Source: an uncultured Eubacterium sp.
Lineage (GTDB): Bacteria > Bacillota > Clostridia > Lachnospirales > Lachnospiraceae
DNA: 64,000 bases
NCBI GenBank assembly: GCA_910577225.1
Contig: CAJTMV010000007.1
Span: 1-64,000 of the forward strand
Direction: 5' to 3'
How positions within the stretch are numbered: the first letter of the stretch is position 1; every line of letters begins with the position of its first letter. A program made the position numbers and the translations under genes. The notes below the pieces were generated by a model, which ran no database searches, had not been told where the DNA came from, and worked only from the letters and a program-made list of their open reading frames with translations. This document shows, piece after piece, positions 8,542-17,257 of this stretch.

Positions 8542-10170
8542 ATGCAAAAAATGAAGAGAAAAAAATTTATGCGAAGTAAGTTTATCTGTATGATATTGCT
8601 GGTTTCAATATTGATACCGACGGTACCGGTACATGCAAAAAAGAGTAAAAATTACTGGCCCAGGCTGTCAGAAGAAATTACGGCAGGAGCAGCCATTTTG
8701 ATGGATGTGGATACCGGTACGATTCTTTATAAAAAGAATATCAATACGCCGTATTATCCGGCAAGTATTACTAAAATACTAACCACACTGATTGCTGTAG
8801 AAAATAGCCGCATGGATGAAAAAGTCACTTTTTCAAGAGATTCTGTCTATAAAACAGAAGGTTCCGGTATATGGAGAGACGTTGGAGAAGTAATGACAAT
8901 GGAGCAGTGTTTGTATGCCGTAATGCTGGAATCTGCGAATGAGTGTGCTTATGCAGTAGCAGAGCATATTAGCGGGTCTATGTCTAAGTTTGTCAAATTG
9001 ATGAATGAAAGGGCAAAATCCATAGGCTGTACATCTTCAAAGTTTATGAATCCACATGGTCTGCCGGATGAAAAACATGTTGTAACAGCAAAAGACATGG
9101 CTTTGATTGCCAGAGCTGCATACGAAAACGAAACATTCCGATCAATATGTGGGACAAAACGTTATACGATACCTCCAACAAATAAGCATAGTGAATCTAC
9201 TTATATGGTAAATCACCATAAAATGCTTTATCCGAAAGATACAGACGCATATTTGTATGATTATTGTATGGGAGGAAAAACCGGGTATACAAACGCTGCA
9301 GGCAATACGCTTGTGACGTATGCGCAAAAAGACGGGATGACGTTACTGGCCGTTATTTTAAACGGATCTTCCCCTCAGTACTGGAATGAGACAAGGGCGC
9401 TGTTTGATTTTGGATTTGAAAATTTTAATCTTTGTAATGTGTCTGAATATTTTGAAGCGGATGAAAGTTATGATGAAGAAAAGTATGATACGCTAAATAC
9501 GAATGATCCCTATGCGCAGATCGATCCGCAGGCCAGGATTATACTTCCAAAAACCGTAAATTTTAATAAAGCGGTAATGAAGATTAATTATGAAAATCTT
9601 CCAGACGATGTACTGGCACAATTAAAATATACGTATGGAAAGCGTAGTATAGGAACTGCAGATGTTATACGTACACGTACTTTAACTACTCAAAATGATA
9701 TAATCAAAGATGTAGCAGCGAATGATCAAAATCAGACAGGTACAAATAGTGAAACGGATGATTCTGCACAGACAGAAGATTTGAAAAAGCCGGAGGCAAA
9801 CGATGAAGAATTGAAAAATCAGTCAGATCAGAAATCGCAACCGAAGGATGAAAAGGTAAGTTTTATTGATAAAGTAAAAAATATGGATCTTGTCAATAAA
9901 ATAAAAAATATCGATATAGGGAATATTTTTGCAGACATAAAAAACTGGTTTCATAATTTTAAATTTGATTTTTCATTGAAGAGTATTATTATATGCGGAT
10001 GTATAGCAGCCATACTGATACTGGCAATTGTTTTCAGGATATACTATGAAAAATCTTATATGATCAGACAGAAAATAGCAAATTACCGGAATCGAAAGAG
10101 AGCACAAAAGCAATACATTATTATCAGAGATACCAGGAGATCCAGACGTGGAAGAAGAAAAAGGCGTTAA
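8542..10170 (+). CDS. D-alanyl-D-alanine carboxypeptidase (DacF/PBP5-like)
   Basis: 542 aa from ATG 8542; TTG 8536 and ATG 8551 are alternative starts and no start has a strong ribosome site. A signal peptide (residues about 10-32) is followed by a serine-type carboxypeptidase domain with all three active-site motifs: SITK (SxxK), SAN (SxN, in LESANECAYA) and KTGYT (KTG). These enzymes trim the terminal D-Ala from peptidoglycan pentapeptides. A PBP5 C-terminal beta domain is followed by a charged linker, a membrane helix (IIICGCIAAILILAIVF) and a very basic cytoplasmic tail ending RRSRRGRRKRR. The real transmembrane helix differs from the amphipathic anchor of classical PBP5. Confidence 0.9.
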   Translation: MQKMKRKKFMRSKFICMILLVSILIPTVPVHAKKSKNYWPRLSEEITAGAAILMDVDTGTILYKKNINTPYYPASITKILTTLIAVENSRMDEKVTFSRDSVYKTEGSGIWRDVGEVMTMEQCLYAVMLESANECAYAVAEHISGSMSKFVKLMNERAKSIGCTSSKFMNPHGLPDEKHVVTAKDMALIARAAYENETFRSICGTKRYTIPPTNKHSESTYMVNHHKMLYPKDTDAYLYDYCMGGKTGYTNAAGNTLVTYAQKDGMTLLAVILNGSSPQYWNETRALFDFGFENFNLCNVSEYFEADESYDEEKYDTLNTNDPYAQIDPQARIILPKTVNFNKAVMKINYENLPDDVLAQLKYTYGKRSIGTADVIRTRTLTTQNDIIKDVAANDQNQTGTNSETDDSAQTEDLKKPEANDEELKNQSDQKSQPKDEKVSFIDKVKNMDLVNKIKNIDIGNIFADIKNWFHNFKFDFSLKSIIICGCIAAILILAIVFRIYYEKSYMIRQKIANYRNRKRAQKQYIIIRDTRRSRRGRRKRR

Positions 10171-10222
10171 AGTAACTCTTTGGATATAATTGGTAGAAAA
10201 ATAAAATATGACTTAACTAACA

Positions 10223-10260
10223 AAAACGACAATTTTTCTATTGAAAAATTGTCGTTTTTA
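10223..10260. terminator. bidirectional terminator
   Basis: AAAACGACAATTTTTC, a 4-base loop tatt, then the exact reverse complement, flanked by A-run and T-run. It serves the carboxypeptidase gene (plus) and the convergent gene ending at 10299 (minus). Confidence 0.92.
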
Positions 10261-10298
10261 TCGGTTAGGACATTATATAAAAATGATTAAATATTTTA

Positions 10299-10838
10299 TT
10301 AAAGTTCCAGTGCCGTATCTTCTACAATATTTATTTTAATAAATTCAGAAAAAAAGGAAATTAATTTATCCGCATTTCTCGTATAGAGTAATACACCCTG
10401 GTCAGTTTCAGTCATGGTAACGCAAAGCTGCTGCAGTTCCGGCGCTGAATGGATCAGATACATAATGTGTTGCCGTTTCCATAATTCTGTTTTTATTAGT
10501 ACAGGTGTGCAGTTTTCTAAATTAAGAAGGCTGGAAGATTGTAGCAGATGAGAAAGCTCCTGTTCTGCTTTATATTCTTCAACCGTCTTATTGATAATAA
10601 AATAACCGTTTTCATCACGAGGCAGATTGAGAGCGTTAATGGCACGCTGTACCTGTTTGGTCAGTCCTGGAGAAGCCGGATGCAGAGATTCAAAATAAAT
10701 CATGAAATCAGATGCCTGTTTAAAATGGTGATTTTCACCATACTCTTCAAATTCCCGCGTCAGTATTCTTTTTATCGTTTGTTCGCATGATTTTCTGGAT
10801 GGATTTTTATGTGACGAACTTAAATACGTAGTTGGCAT
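10299..10838 (-). CDS. hypothetical protein, two-domain, ArgR-like layout
   Basis: 179 aa, cytosolic. I do not recognise a family with confidence. The N-terminal 90 residues look helical with a basic start. The C-terminal 70 residues (PVLIKTELWKRQHIMYLIHSAPELQQL, then a beta-rich end) faintly recall the effector domain of arginine repressors, but the ArgR signature is not present. The gene is convergent with the carboxypeptidase gene and divergent from the AbiE pair, so a regulatory role is possible but not shown. Confidence 0.6.
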   Translation of the reverse strand: MPTTYLSSSHKNPSRKSCEQTIKRILTREFEEYGENHHFKQASDFMIYFESLHPASPGLTKQVQRAINALNLPRDENGYFIINKTVEEYKAEQELSHLLQSSSLLNLENCTPVLIKTELWKRQHIMYLIHSAPELQQLCVTMTETDQGVLLYTRNADKLISFFSEFIKINIVEDTALEL

Positions 10839-10958
10839 ATTGAGAAGTCCTTTCTATCATGATATTTTTCTAAAACGTTCATATCGGCTGAATGACTCAT
10901 ATATATTAATAATAGTATAACCATATCTTATTGTGCAAGACTTTTATTGTTGTTTTGT

Positions 10959-11009
10959 TTGACAGATATGTATGGAAAGGAATATAATGTGACTAAATAC
11001 TCTGAGTAT
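10959..11009 (+). promoter_or_regulatory. promoter and operator palindrome of the AbiE operon
   Basis: TTGACA (10959-10964), 18-bp spacer, TATAAT (10983-10988). A perfect palindrome ATACTC-T-GAGTAT (10997-11009) sits just downstream at the expected transcription start. AbiEi antitoxins repress their own operons by binding inverted repeats, so this is a likely operator (inference). Confidence 0.7.
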
Positions 11010-11032
11010 ATTTATGGAGCGGAAAAAATAGT

Positions 11033-11665
11033 ATGAGTGAAATAAAAATGACCAGACAGGAAAAAAAGGAACGACAGATTGCTGAAATCCAGGATCTGAT
11101 GGAGCAAAACGGCGGTATTGTAAAAACGGCCCAGCTCTATACATTGGGAATGGATTATCGGCGGATTCAGACTTTTGTAGAAGATGGCGTAATCGAACGG
11201 GTGAAAAATGGATATTATGCTATGAATTATTATAAAAAGCGTGAAGAAGATATTCTTGCGGCTATGTTTCCGGATTGCGTACTGAGTATGGAAAGCGCTT
11301 TATATTGTTACCATTATCTAAAAAACAGACCGTTTAAATGGACAATTGCGGTTGATAAAAATACTTCGAAGTCGAGATTTAAAATAGACTATCCTCTCGT
11401 ACAGCCATATTATACAGAACCTGAAGTACTGCAAATGGGTACGATCAAAATTTCATTTGGAAACTCACAAATGTCTGTGTATTGCAAAGAACGCTTAATA
11501 TGTGATATTTTAAAATATGAAAACCGGATGGAGCGAGAGGATCTCCAGCAGGCACTGCGTGCATTTATTATGGATAAAGATAAGGATATCGCAAAATTAC
11601 TGGAATATGCGAAAGAGAGAAAAGTGTTATCGAAAGTTCGTAATCAGGTAGGGGTGTGGTTGTAA
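11033..11665 (+). CDS. AbiEi-type antitoxin / transcriptional regulator
   Basis: 210 aa. The N-terminal winged helix (about residues 10-70: DLMEQNGGIVKTAQLYTLG, then DYRRIQTFVEDGVIERVKNGYYA) has the layout of the AbiEi antitoxin domain. The remainder (ILAAMFPDCVLSMESALYCYHYL and VYCKERLICDILKYE) matches the AbiEi C-terminal domain, in which a substrate-like R-DVLKY pattern is typical. In type IV AbiE systems this protein represses the operon and counteracts the nucleotidyltransferase toxin without direct binding. Its stop overlaps the next start (TAATG), so translation is coupled. Confidence 0.8.
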   Translation: MSEIKMTRQEKKERQIAEIQDLMEQNGGIVKTAQLYTLGMDYRRIQTFVEDGVIERVKNGYYAMNYYKKREEDILAAMFPDCVLSMESALYCYHYLKNRPFKWTIAVDKNTSKSRFKIDYPLVQPYYTEPEVLQMGTIKISFGNSQMSVYCKERLICDILKYENRMEREDLQQALRAFIMDKDKDIAKLLEYAKERKVLSKVRNQVGVWL

Positions 11666-12549
11666 TGGGGAATCGGCTGCTGAATGAAAATTTTATCAGA
11701 CAACGGAGCGAAGAACTTCAGATTCCGTTTGAAAATCTGCTTGCAGCATCCATATTGGAAGAAATTGTACAAAGAATTGCAGAATCGGGCTGTTCGGCCT
11801 GTTTCTGGATGAAAAACAGTATGAATCTGAAACTTGAATATTATAGGAAGAAAGTAGATTTAAATTTATTTTTCTATATCAAAAATACAAAGGAATTTCA
11901 ATTTAAAAAAGCTGATGTGAGCAGTCTGGCAGCAGAGCTTTTTCGTAATTATAAAAAAGAAGCGGTTCATTGGAATTATAACGTATACATGGATCATGGA
12001 AAAATTTTTATTGACATTCTCGCAATGCTTTCTTCCGTGAAAGTGCCTGTGAAAATAAAACTGGAACCCGTATTGGATGAGAAACTGACGCCTTATGTCA
12101 GGGATTTTCAATTATTTACGAATAATAACCGTCAAATAAAAATAAATTGTTTTCCAAGCGAGTATGTGGTGACAGAAAAGTTTTTAGAAATTATCGAAAA
12201 GCTGGAATTGATTAACGATTTATCCTGTTATATGGATATTTATGAAATTATGAAAAAAGAAATACTGTCCGGCAGGAAAGTATGGGAACTTTTGTATCAG
12301 GGGTGTAAAGATAGAAATATTCAGGTCGAAGAAAAAAGATTTGATATGTTAAAATCTTATCAGACAAGCAGATATATGGAAAAAAAGTGGAAGGCGTATC
12401 TGCGGCGTGAGAAGAGACAGCAGCCCGGCTGGAATGAAATGACAGATTTGCTTTTTCGTTTTTTTTCAGTCTTATGGGAGCATATGTGCCAAAATATCAT
12501 ATATCTTGGAGACTGGATGCCTGAACTGGGCAGATGTATAGATTCTTAG
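11665..12549 (+). CDS. AbiEii-like nucleotidyltransferase toxin, degenerate active site
   Basis: 294 aa from ATG 11665 in the TAATG overlap; a GTG at 11656 is an alternative. The layout matches AbiEii/AbiGii: an N-terminal helical region, the nucleotidyltransferase core near residues 45-75, then VVTEKFLEIIEKLELINDL and YMDIYEIM, corresponding to the family pattern AEK...RDKDxYDIY. The catalytic core is altered. The usual KGGT is MKNS, and the usual R-x-S-x-DLDF is RKKVDLNLFF, losing the glycines and the second aspartate. It may therefore be inactive or use another chemistry. Its 3' end lies immediately before, or slightly overlaps, the decarboxylase gene. Confidence 0.65.
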   Translation: MGNRLLNENFIRQRSEELQIPFENLLAASILEEIVQRIAESGCSACFWMKNSMNLKLEYYRKKVDLNLFFYIKNTKEFQFKKADVSSLAAELFRNYKKEAVHWNYNVYMDHGKIFIDILAMLSSVKVPVKIKLEPVLDEKLTPYVRDFQLFTNNNRQIKINCFPSEYVVTEKFLEIIEKLELINDLSCYMDIYEIMKKEILSGRKVWELLYQGCKDRNIQVEEKRFDMLKSYQTSRYMEKKWKAYLRREKRQQPGWNEMTDLLFRFFSVLWEHMCQNIIYLGDWMPELGRCIDS

Positions 12550-12557
12550 ACAGCGAC

Positions 12558-14075
12558 ATGGAAGGAAAACAGGAAAATAAAGTGAAAATGAAGAAACAGA
12601 TGAATCAATTGGACGAGTATGATAATTTGTATGAACGGCTGTCGGCGTATGCCAGGACGGACGTTTATCCTTTCCATATGCCTGGACATAAACGTGCAGA
12701 TCTGAATTTTACAAATCCATATAAGATAGATCTGACAGAGATCGACGGGTTTGATAATTTGCATTTTGCAGAAGATATTTTATTAAAGGCGCAAAAAAAG
12801 CTGGAAAAAATATATCATAGCAGGAAGTCATATTATCTGATTAACGGAAGCACCTGCGGGATTTTAAGTGCGATTGGGGCGCTTACAAAGCCGGAAGATC
12901 ATGTTTTGATAGCACGTAATTGCCACAAATCCGTATATAATGCGGTAAAATTATTCCATTTAAAGGCAGACTATGTTTATCCGAAAATTATGAACTGCGG
13001 CATACAGGGAAATATAGAACCCGAACAGCTCGAACAGATATTGGAAAAACAAAAAAATATAAGACTGGTTGTGATTACGTCGCCTACTTATGATGGAATT
13101 GTATCAGATATTAGAAAAATAGCGGATATCACACATAAATATCATGCATATTTAATTGTTGATGAAGCACATGGCGCACATTTTTCACTGAGTGAGTATT
13201 TTCCGGAATCAGCGGTCAGTCAGAATGCGGATCTTGTGATTCATAGTCTGCACAAGACGCTTCCTGGTTTTACGCAGACAGCTGCGCTGCATGTAACAAG
13301 TAACAGAATCGATGAAAAGCAATATGAACAGCTGGAAGAGATGCTGCGTATTTTTCAAAGCAGTTCGCCTTCTTATTTACTGATGGCTGGAATCGATCGT
13401 TGTGTTGACATGATTGAAAGATCTGGCTCTCAGCTCTTTGAAAAATATCAAAAAAATCTGATTCGTTTTTATAAAGCATGCGAAAAACTAATCCATCTGC
13501 ATGTTTTAACCGAAAAAGATTATGAGGAGTATCAAATACCCGCAGCGGATCATGGTAAAATACTCATTCGTACAGACAGTACGTCACTGGATGGAAGACA
13601 ATTATATCATCTGCTGGCAGATTCGTATCATTTGCAGATGGAAATGTATTCTGCCCGCTATGTGCTGGCAATGACAAGTATTATGGATACACAGGAAGGG
13701 TTTGACCGGCTTTTCTGGGCGCTGCTGGAAATCGATCGTCAACTGGATGAGGATGATCAGGAACAGACAGCGCAAACAGAACATTTTCTGGAAAAAGTTT
13801 ACGGAGTCAGAGAAAAAGTATTGGAAATTTCAGATATTGTTCATTATAATATAGAAGAAACGGATTTGCATTGTTGCGCTGGAAAAATATGTGCAGAATA
13901 TATTTATCTGTATCCGCCTGGAATACCAATGATCGTGCCGGGAGAGAAACTAACAGATGAATTTGTAAAGACTTTGGAAAAATGTTGTCAGATGCGGCTG
14001 CAGCTGGCAGGAATGAAAGACAGAACATGCCGGAAAATTCTTACAGTTGCATGCGAATCGATGGATCGGTTATAG
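12558..14075 (+). CDS. Orn/Lys/Arg decarboxylase family PLP enzyme
   Basis: About 505 aa. The start is ambiguous: ATG 12558 is reported, 12534 would overlap the AbiEii gene, and GTG 12582 or ATG 12588 have a better-placed AGGAAA. A fold-type I PLP enzyme with the family marks PFHMPGHKR near the N-terminus, GSTCG, IVDEAHGAH and the PLP-binding lysine in SLHKTLPG (about residue 233), plus the C-terminal domain (YPPGIPMIVPGE). The reaction is decarboxylation of a basic amino acid (lysine, arginine or ornithine) to a polyamine precursor; the substrate cannot be told from sequence. Members of this family often precede yaaR-holB in Firmicutes, as here. Confidence 0.88.
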   Translation: MEGKQENKVKMKKQMNQLDEYDNLYERLSAYARTDVYPFHMPGHKRADLNFTNPYKIDLTEIDGFDNLHFAEDILLKAQKKLEKIYHSRKSYYLINGSTCGILSAIGALTKPEDHVLIARNCHKSVYNAVKLFHLKADYVYPKIMNCGIQGNIEPEQLEQILEKQKNIRLVVITSPTYDGIVSDIRKIADITHKYHAYLIVDEAHGAHFSLSEYFPESAVSQNADLVIHSLHKTLPGFTQTAALHVTSNRIDEKQYEQLEEMLRIFQSSSPSYLLMAGIDRCVDMIERSGSQLFEKYQKNLIRFYKACEKLIHLHVLTEKDYEEYQIPAADHGKILIRTDSTSLDGRQLYHLLADSYHLQMEMYSARYVLAMTSIMDTQEGFDRLFWALLEIDRQLDEDDQEQTAQTEHFLEKVYGVREKVLEISDIVHYNIEETDLHCCAGKICAEYIYLYPPGIPMIVPGEKLTDEFVKTLEKCCQMRLQLAGMKDRTCRKILTVACESMDRL

Positions 14076-14120
14076 TAAGATAGCAGGATATAAATATTTA
14101 GGAAGAAACAGGTCGGGAAT

Positions 14121-14561
14121 ATGGATATTAAAGTAAATCAGGCGGCTGCAGCGATGCCGACAGAGGGCATGACGCCAGTTGAGACTGGCGACGATGGATT
14201 TAAATTTGCTCTTACAAGTGCAATCGAAGATTCTGATCTTTCTCAGCAGCTGGAGAAAATGTTAAAGGATATTACAAAACAGGGCGAATTAATTGCGCGT
14301 CATATGGATATCCGTGATATGAAAAAGTATCGGGGGCAGATCAGGGAATTTTTAAATGAGGTTGTGAACCGATCGCATAAGTTTTCAAGAGAAAATTTTT
14401 TGGATCGCAGAGGCAGGCATCGTGTATATGGAATTATCAGGCTTGTAGATACGAATCTGGACGAACTTGCACAGGAGCTGTGCGAAGAGGAAAAAGATCA
14501 TATTAAGATATTAAGCAAAATTGGAGAGATTGCAGGCTTATTGCTTGATATTTTTACCTGA
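14121..14561 (+). CDS. yaaR: YaaR family protein (DUF327)
   Basis: 146 aa. The central segment LEKMLKDITKQGELIARHMDIRDMKKYR and the later FSRENFLDRRGRHRVYGIIRLVDTNLDEL are characteristic of YaaR/DUF327. The protein is small, helical and cytosolic, with unknown biochemical function. Its position directly before holB and ricT reproduces the Bacillus yaaR-holB-ricT order, which supports the call. Confidence 0.88.
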   Translation: MDIKVNQAAAAMPTEGMTPVETGDDGFKFALTSAIEDSDLSQQLEKMLKDITKQGELIARHMDIRDMKKYRGQIREFLNEVVNRSHKFSRENFLDRRGRHRVYGIIRLVDTNLDELAQELCEEEKDHIKILSKIGEIAGLLLDIFT

Positions 14562-14602
14562 CAGCAGGATGATAAAATAAATCAGATGGAAGGGGTGTCG
14601 TT

Positions 14603-15592
14603 ATGGCAGGGTTTAGAGACATCATAGGTCATGAACAAATGACAGAGCATTTTCAGAATGCGATTAAACTGGATAAGGTTTCACATGCATATATTTTGAA
14701 TGGTCCGGATCAGTCCGGAAAGAAAATGCTGGCAGAAGCATTTGCGATGGCTTTGCAGTGCGAGAAAAAGGGGATTGAGGGATGTATGGAATGTCATTCC
14801 TGCAGACAGGCAATCAGCCATAACCAGCCGGATATTATATACGTATCGCATGAGAAACCAAATACAATTTCAGTGGATGATATACGCAGACAGGTAAATC
14901 AGGATATAGTAGTAAAGCCGTATGCCAGTCCTTATAAAATCTATATCGTAGATGAAGCAGAGAAGATGAATCCGCAGGCACAGAATGCGCTGCTAAAAAC
15001 AATGGAAGAACCGCCGGCTTATGCCGTTATTTTGTTGCTGACTACCAATGCGGATATGTTTCTTCCTACGATTTTATCACGCTGTATTCGTCTGAATTTA
15101 AAACCGGTAGCTAATGAAAAGATTAAAAGCTATCTGATGAAGAATTTACAGATACCGGACTATCAGGCGGATATCAGTACCGCTTTTGCACAGGGAAACG
15201 TTGGAAAAGCCATACAGCTGGCTGGGTCGGATAATTTTAAAGAGTTAAAAGATTCCGCTGTACAGCTTATGAAGCGGGTGAAAGATATTGATATATATGA
15301 AATGGGAGAAGCGGTAAAGCAGATTGCAGAATACAAGTTATCCGTCAATGATTATTTTGATATTATGATGGTATGGTACCGCGACGTATTGATGTATAAA
15401 GCGACGATGGATATTAACGGACTGATATTTAAAGAACAGATATACGATATTAAAAAACAGGCAAGTAAAAGTTCCTATCATGGAATACAGGAAATATTAA
15501 AGGCTTTGGAAAGGGCCAAAACAAGATTAAATGCAAATGTAAATTTTGATATTGTAATTGAATTATTATTGCTGACAATGAAGGAGAATTAG
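14603..15592 (+). CDS. holB: DNA polymerase III delta' subunit
   Basis: 329 aa, normal for Firmicute delta'. It is part of the clamp loader that opens the beta sliding clamp. The P-loop region is GPDQSGKK, a zinc-binding cysteine cluster is present (C-(8)-C-x2-C-x2-C in EKKGIEGCMECHSC), the Walker B-like segment is IYIVDEAEKMNPQAQNALLKTMEEPP and the SRC motif is in ILSRCIRL. The C-terminal collar domain is helical. GGAAGGGGTG precedes the ATG. Operon with yaaR upstream and ricT six bases downstream. Confidence 0.93.
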   Translation: MAGFRDIIGHEQMTEHFQNAIKLDKVSHAYILNGPDQSGKKMLAEAFAMALQCEKKGIEGCMECHSCRQAISHNQPDIIYVSHEKPNTISVDDIRRQVNQDIVVKPYASPYKIYIVDEAEKMNPQAQNALLKTMEEPPAYAVILLLTTNADMFLPTILSRCIRLNLKPVANEKIKSYLMKNLQIPDYQADISTAFAQGNVGKAIQLAGSDNFKELKDSAVQLMKRVKDIDIYEMGEAVKQIAEYKLSVNDYFDIMMVWYRDVLMYKATMDINGLIFKEQIYDIKKQASKSSYHGIQEILKALERAKTRLNANVNFDIVIELLLLTMKEN

Positions 15593-15597
15593 GTTAT

Positions 15598-16503
15598 ATG
15601 ATAAAAATCGTAGGAGTCAGATTTCGAAACGCGGGGAAAATCTATTACTTTGATCCTATAGATATGGAAATGGAAACCGGAACGCATGTGATCGTGGAGA
15701 CGGCAAGAGGAGTCGAATTTGGCGTCGTTATGATTCCGCCCAAAGAGGTAGAAGACGATAAAGTAACGCAGCCTTTAAAACCGGTGATCCGGATTGCGAC
15801 AGACGAAGATGAGAAACAGCAGCAGAAAAATAAAGATAAACAGGAAGGGGCATATAAAATATGCCAGGAGAAAATAAAAAAGCATGGACTTGAAATGAAA
15901 CTGGTTCAGGCTGAATATACATTTGATAATAATAAATTGTTATTTTATTTTACTGCCGACGGAAGAATTGATTTTCGGGAACTGGTTAAAGATCTTGCCT
16001 CTGTATTTCGTACGAGAATTGAGCTGCGTCAGATTGGCGTCAGGGATGAAACGAAGATTTTGGGCGGAATTGGGATCTGTGGACGTCAATTGTGCTGTTC
16101 TTCTTATTTATCTGAATTTGTGCCGGTATCGATTAAGATGGCAAAAGAGCAGAATTTATCATTAAATCCTACAAAGATATCAGGTGTCTGTGGAAGATTA
16201 ATGTGTTGTTTGAAAAATGAGCAGGAGACATATGAATATTTAAACAGTACGCTGCCGGAGATTAACGAATACGTATCGACAAAAGATGGATTACGAGGCG
16301 AGGTGCAAAGTGTCAGCGTATTACGTCAGATTGTAAAAGTAAAAGTGGATGTGAACGGAGAAAAAGAATTAAGAGAATATAAAGTAAACGAACTGAAGTT
16401 TAAACAAAAGAAACATAAAGTAAAAGTATCGGCTGAAGAGATAAAAAAACTGTCGGTACTGGAAGACAGGGAAGGAAAATCAAAATTAGATGACGCAAAA
16501 TAA
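15598..16503 (+). CDS. ricT: RicT/YaaT, PSP1-domain regulatory protein
   Basis: 301 aa PSP1-domain protein. The two conserved cysteine motifs ICGRQLCC and VCGRLMCC hold ligands for the iron-sulfur cluster of the RicAFT (YaaT-YlbF-YmcA) complex. In Bacillus this complex works with RNase Y in mRNA maturation and promotes sporulation, competence and biofilm formation. The C-terminus is Lys-rich. The gene starts six bases after holB, and its 3' end overlaps trmN6 by 14 bases, so translation is probably coupled. Confidence 0.93.
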   Translation: MIKIVGVRFRNAGKIYYFDPIDMEMETGTHVIVETARGVEFGVVMIPPKEVEDDKVTQPLKPVIRIATDEDEKQQQKNKDKQEGAYKICQEKIKKHGLEMKLVQAEYTFDNNKLLFYFTADGRIDFRELVKDLASVFRTRIELRQIGVRDETKILGGIGICGRQLCCSSYLSEFVPVSIKMAKEQNLSLNPTKISGVCGRLMCCLKNEQETYEYLNSTLPEINEYVSTKDGLRGEVQSVSVLRQIVKVKVDVNGEKELREYKVNELKFKQKKHKVKVSAEEIKKLSVLEDREGKSKLDDAK

Positions 16504-17230
16504 TCTTCATCAGGGAGAACGCATCGATGATCTGCAAAGAAACGGCTATGTAATTATTCAGAATCCAAAACGGTTCTGTTTTGGAATGGATGCGGTATTG
16601 TTATCTGGATTTGCACAGGTAAAAGCTAACGAATGTGCGTTAGATTTAGGAACCGGGACTGGAATTATACCGCTATTATTAGAGGCAAAGACGGACGGCA
16701 ATCATTTTACGGGACTGGAAATTCAGCCGGAAAGTGCAGATATGGCAAGAAGAAGCGTGATGCTGAATCATTTGGAAAACAAAATAGATATTGTAACCGG
16801 AGATATTAAAGATGCTTCCAGGCTGTTTGGAGCATCTTCTTTTGCTGTTATTACAGTGAATCCTCCGTATATGATAGGACAGCACGGTCTTAAAAATTTA
16901 CAGGATGCAAAAACGATCGCACGTCATGAAGTATTATGTACATTGGAAGATATATTAAGGGAAAGCGCAAAGATACTGCCTCCAAAGGGCAGATTTTATA
17001 TGGTACATCGTCCGTTTCGTCTTTCAGAGATTATGTGTAAGATGACAAATTATGGGATAGAACCAAAACGTATGAAGCTGGTGTATCCATATGTCGATCG
17101 TGAGCCCAATATGGTGCTGATCGAAGGACTGCGCGGAGGAAAACCAAGACTGACCGTAGAAAAACCGCTGATCGTTTATCGGGAAAACGGAACGTATACG
17201 GATGAAATATATGATACTTATGGCTATTAG
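16490..17230 (+). CDS. trmN6: tRNA1(Val) A37 N6-methyltransferase family (TrmN6/YabB)
   Basis: 246 aa class I SAM methyltransferase. Motif I is ALDLGTGTGIIPLLL (about residue 50), the acidic loop is GLEIQPESADMA, and the amino-methyltransferase catalytic motif is NPPY (VITVNPPYM, near residue 125). The NPPY motif indicates methylation of an exocyclic amino group, consistent with m6A37 of tRNA-Val. It lies between ricT and rsmI as in Bacillus (yabB). Confidence 0.9.
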   Translation: MTQNNLHQGERIDDLQRNGYVIIQNPKRFCFGMDAVLLSGFAQVKANECALDLGTGTGIIPLLLEAKTDGNHFTGLEIQPESADMARRSVMLNHLENKIDIVTGDIKDASRLFGASSFAVITVNPPYMIGQHGLKNLQDAKTIARHEVLCTLEDILRESAKILPPKGRFYMVHRPFRLSEIMCKMTNYGIEPKRMKLVYPYVDREPNMVLIEGLRGGKPRLTVEKPLIVYRENGTYTDEIYDTYGY

Positions 17231-17257
17231 ACAGTACAGACATCAAGGAGATTATTT

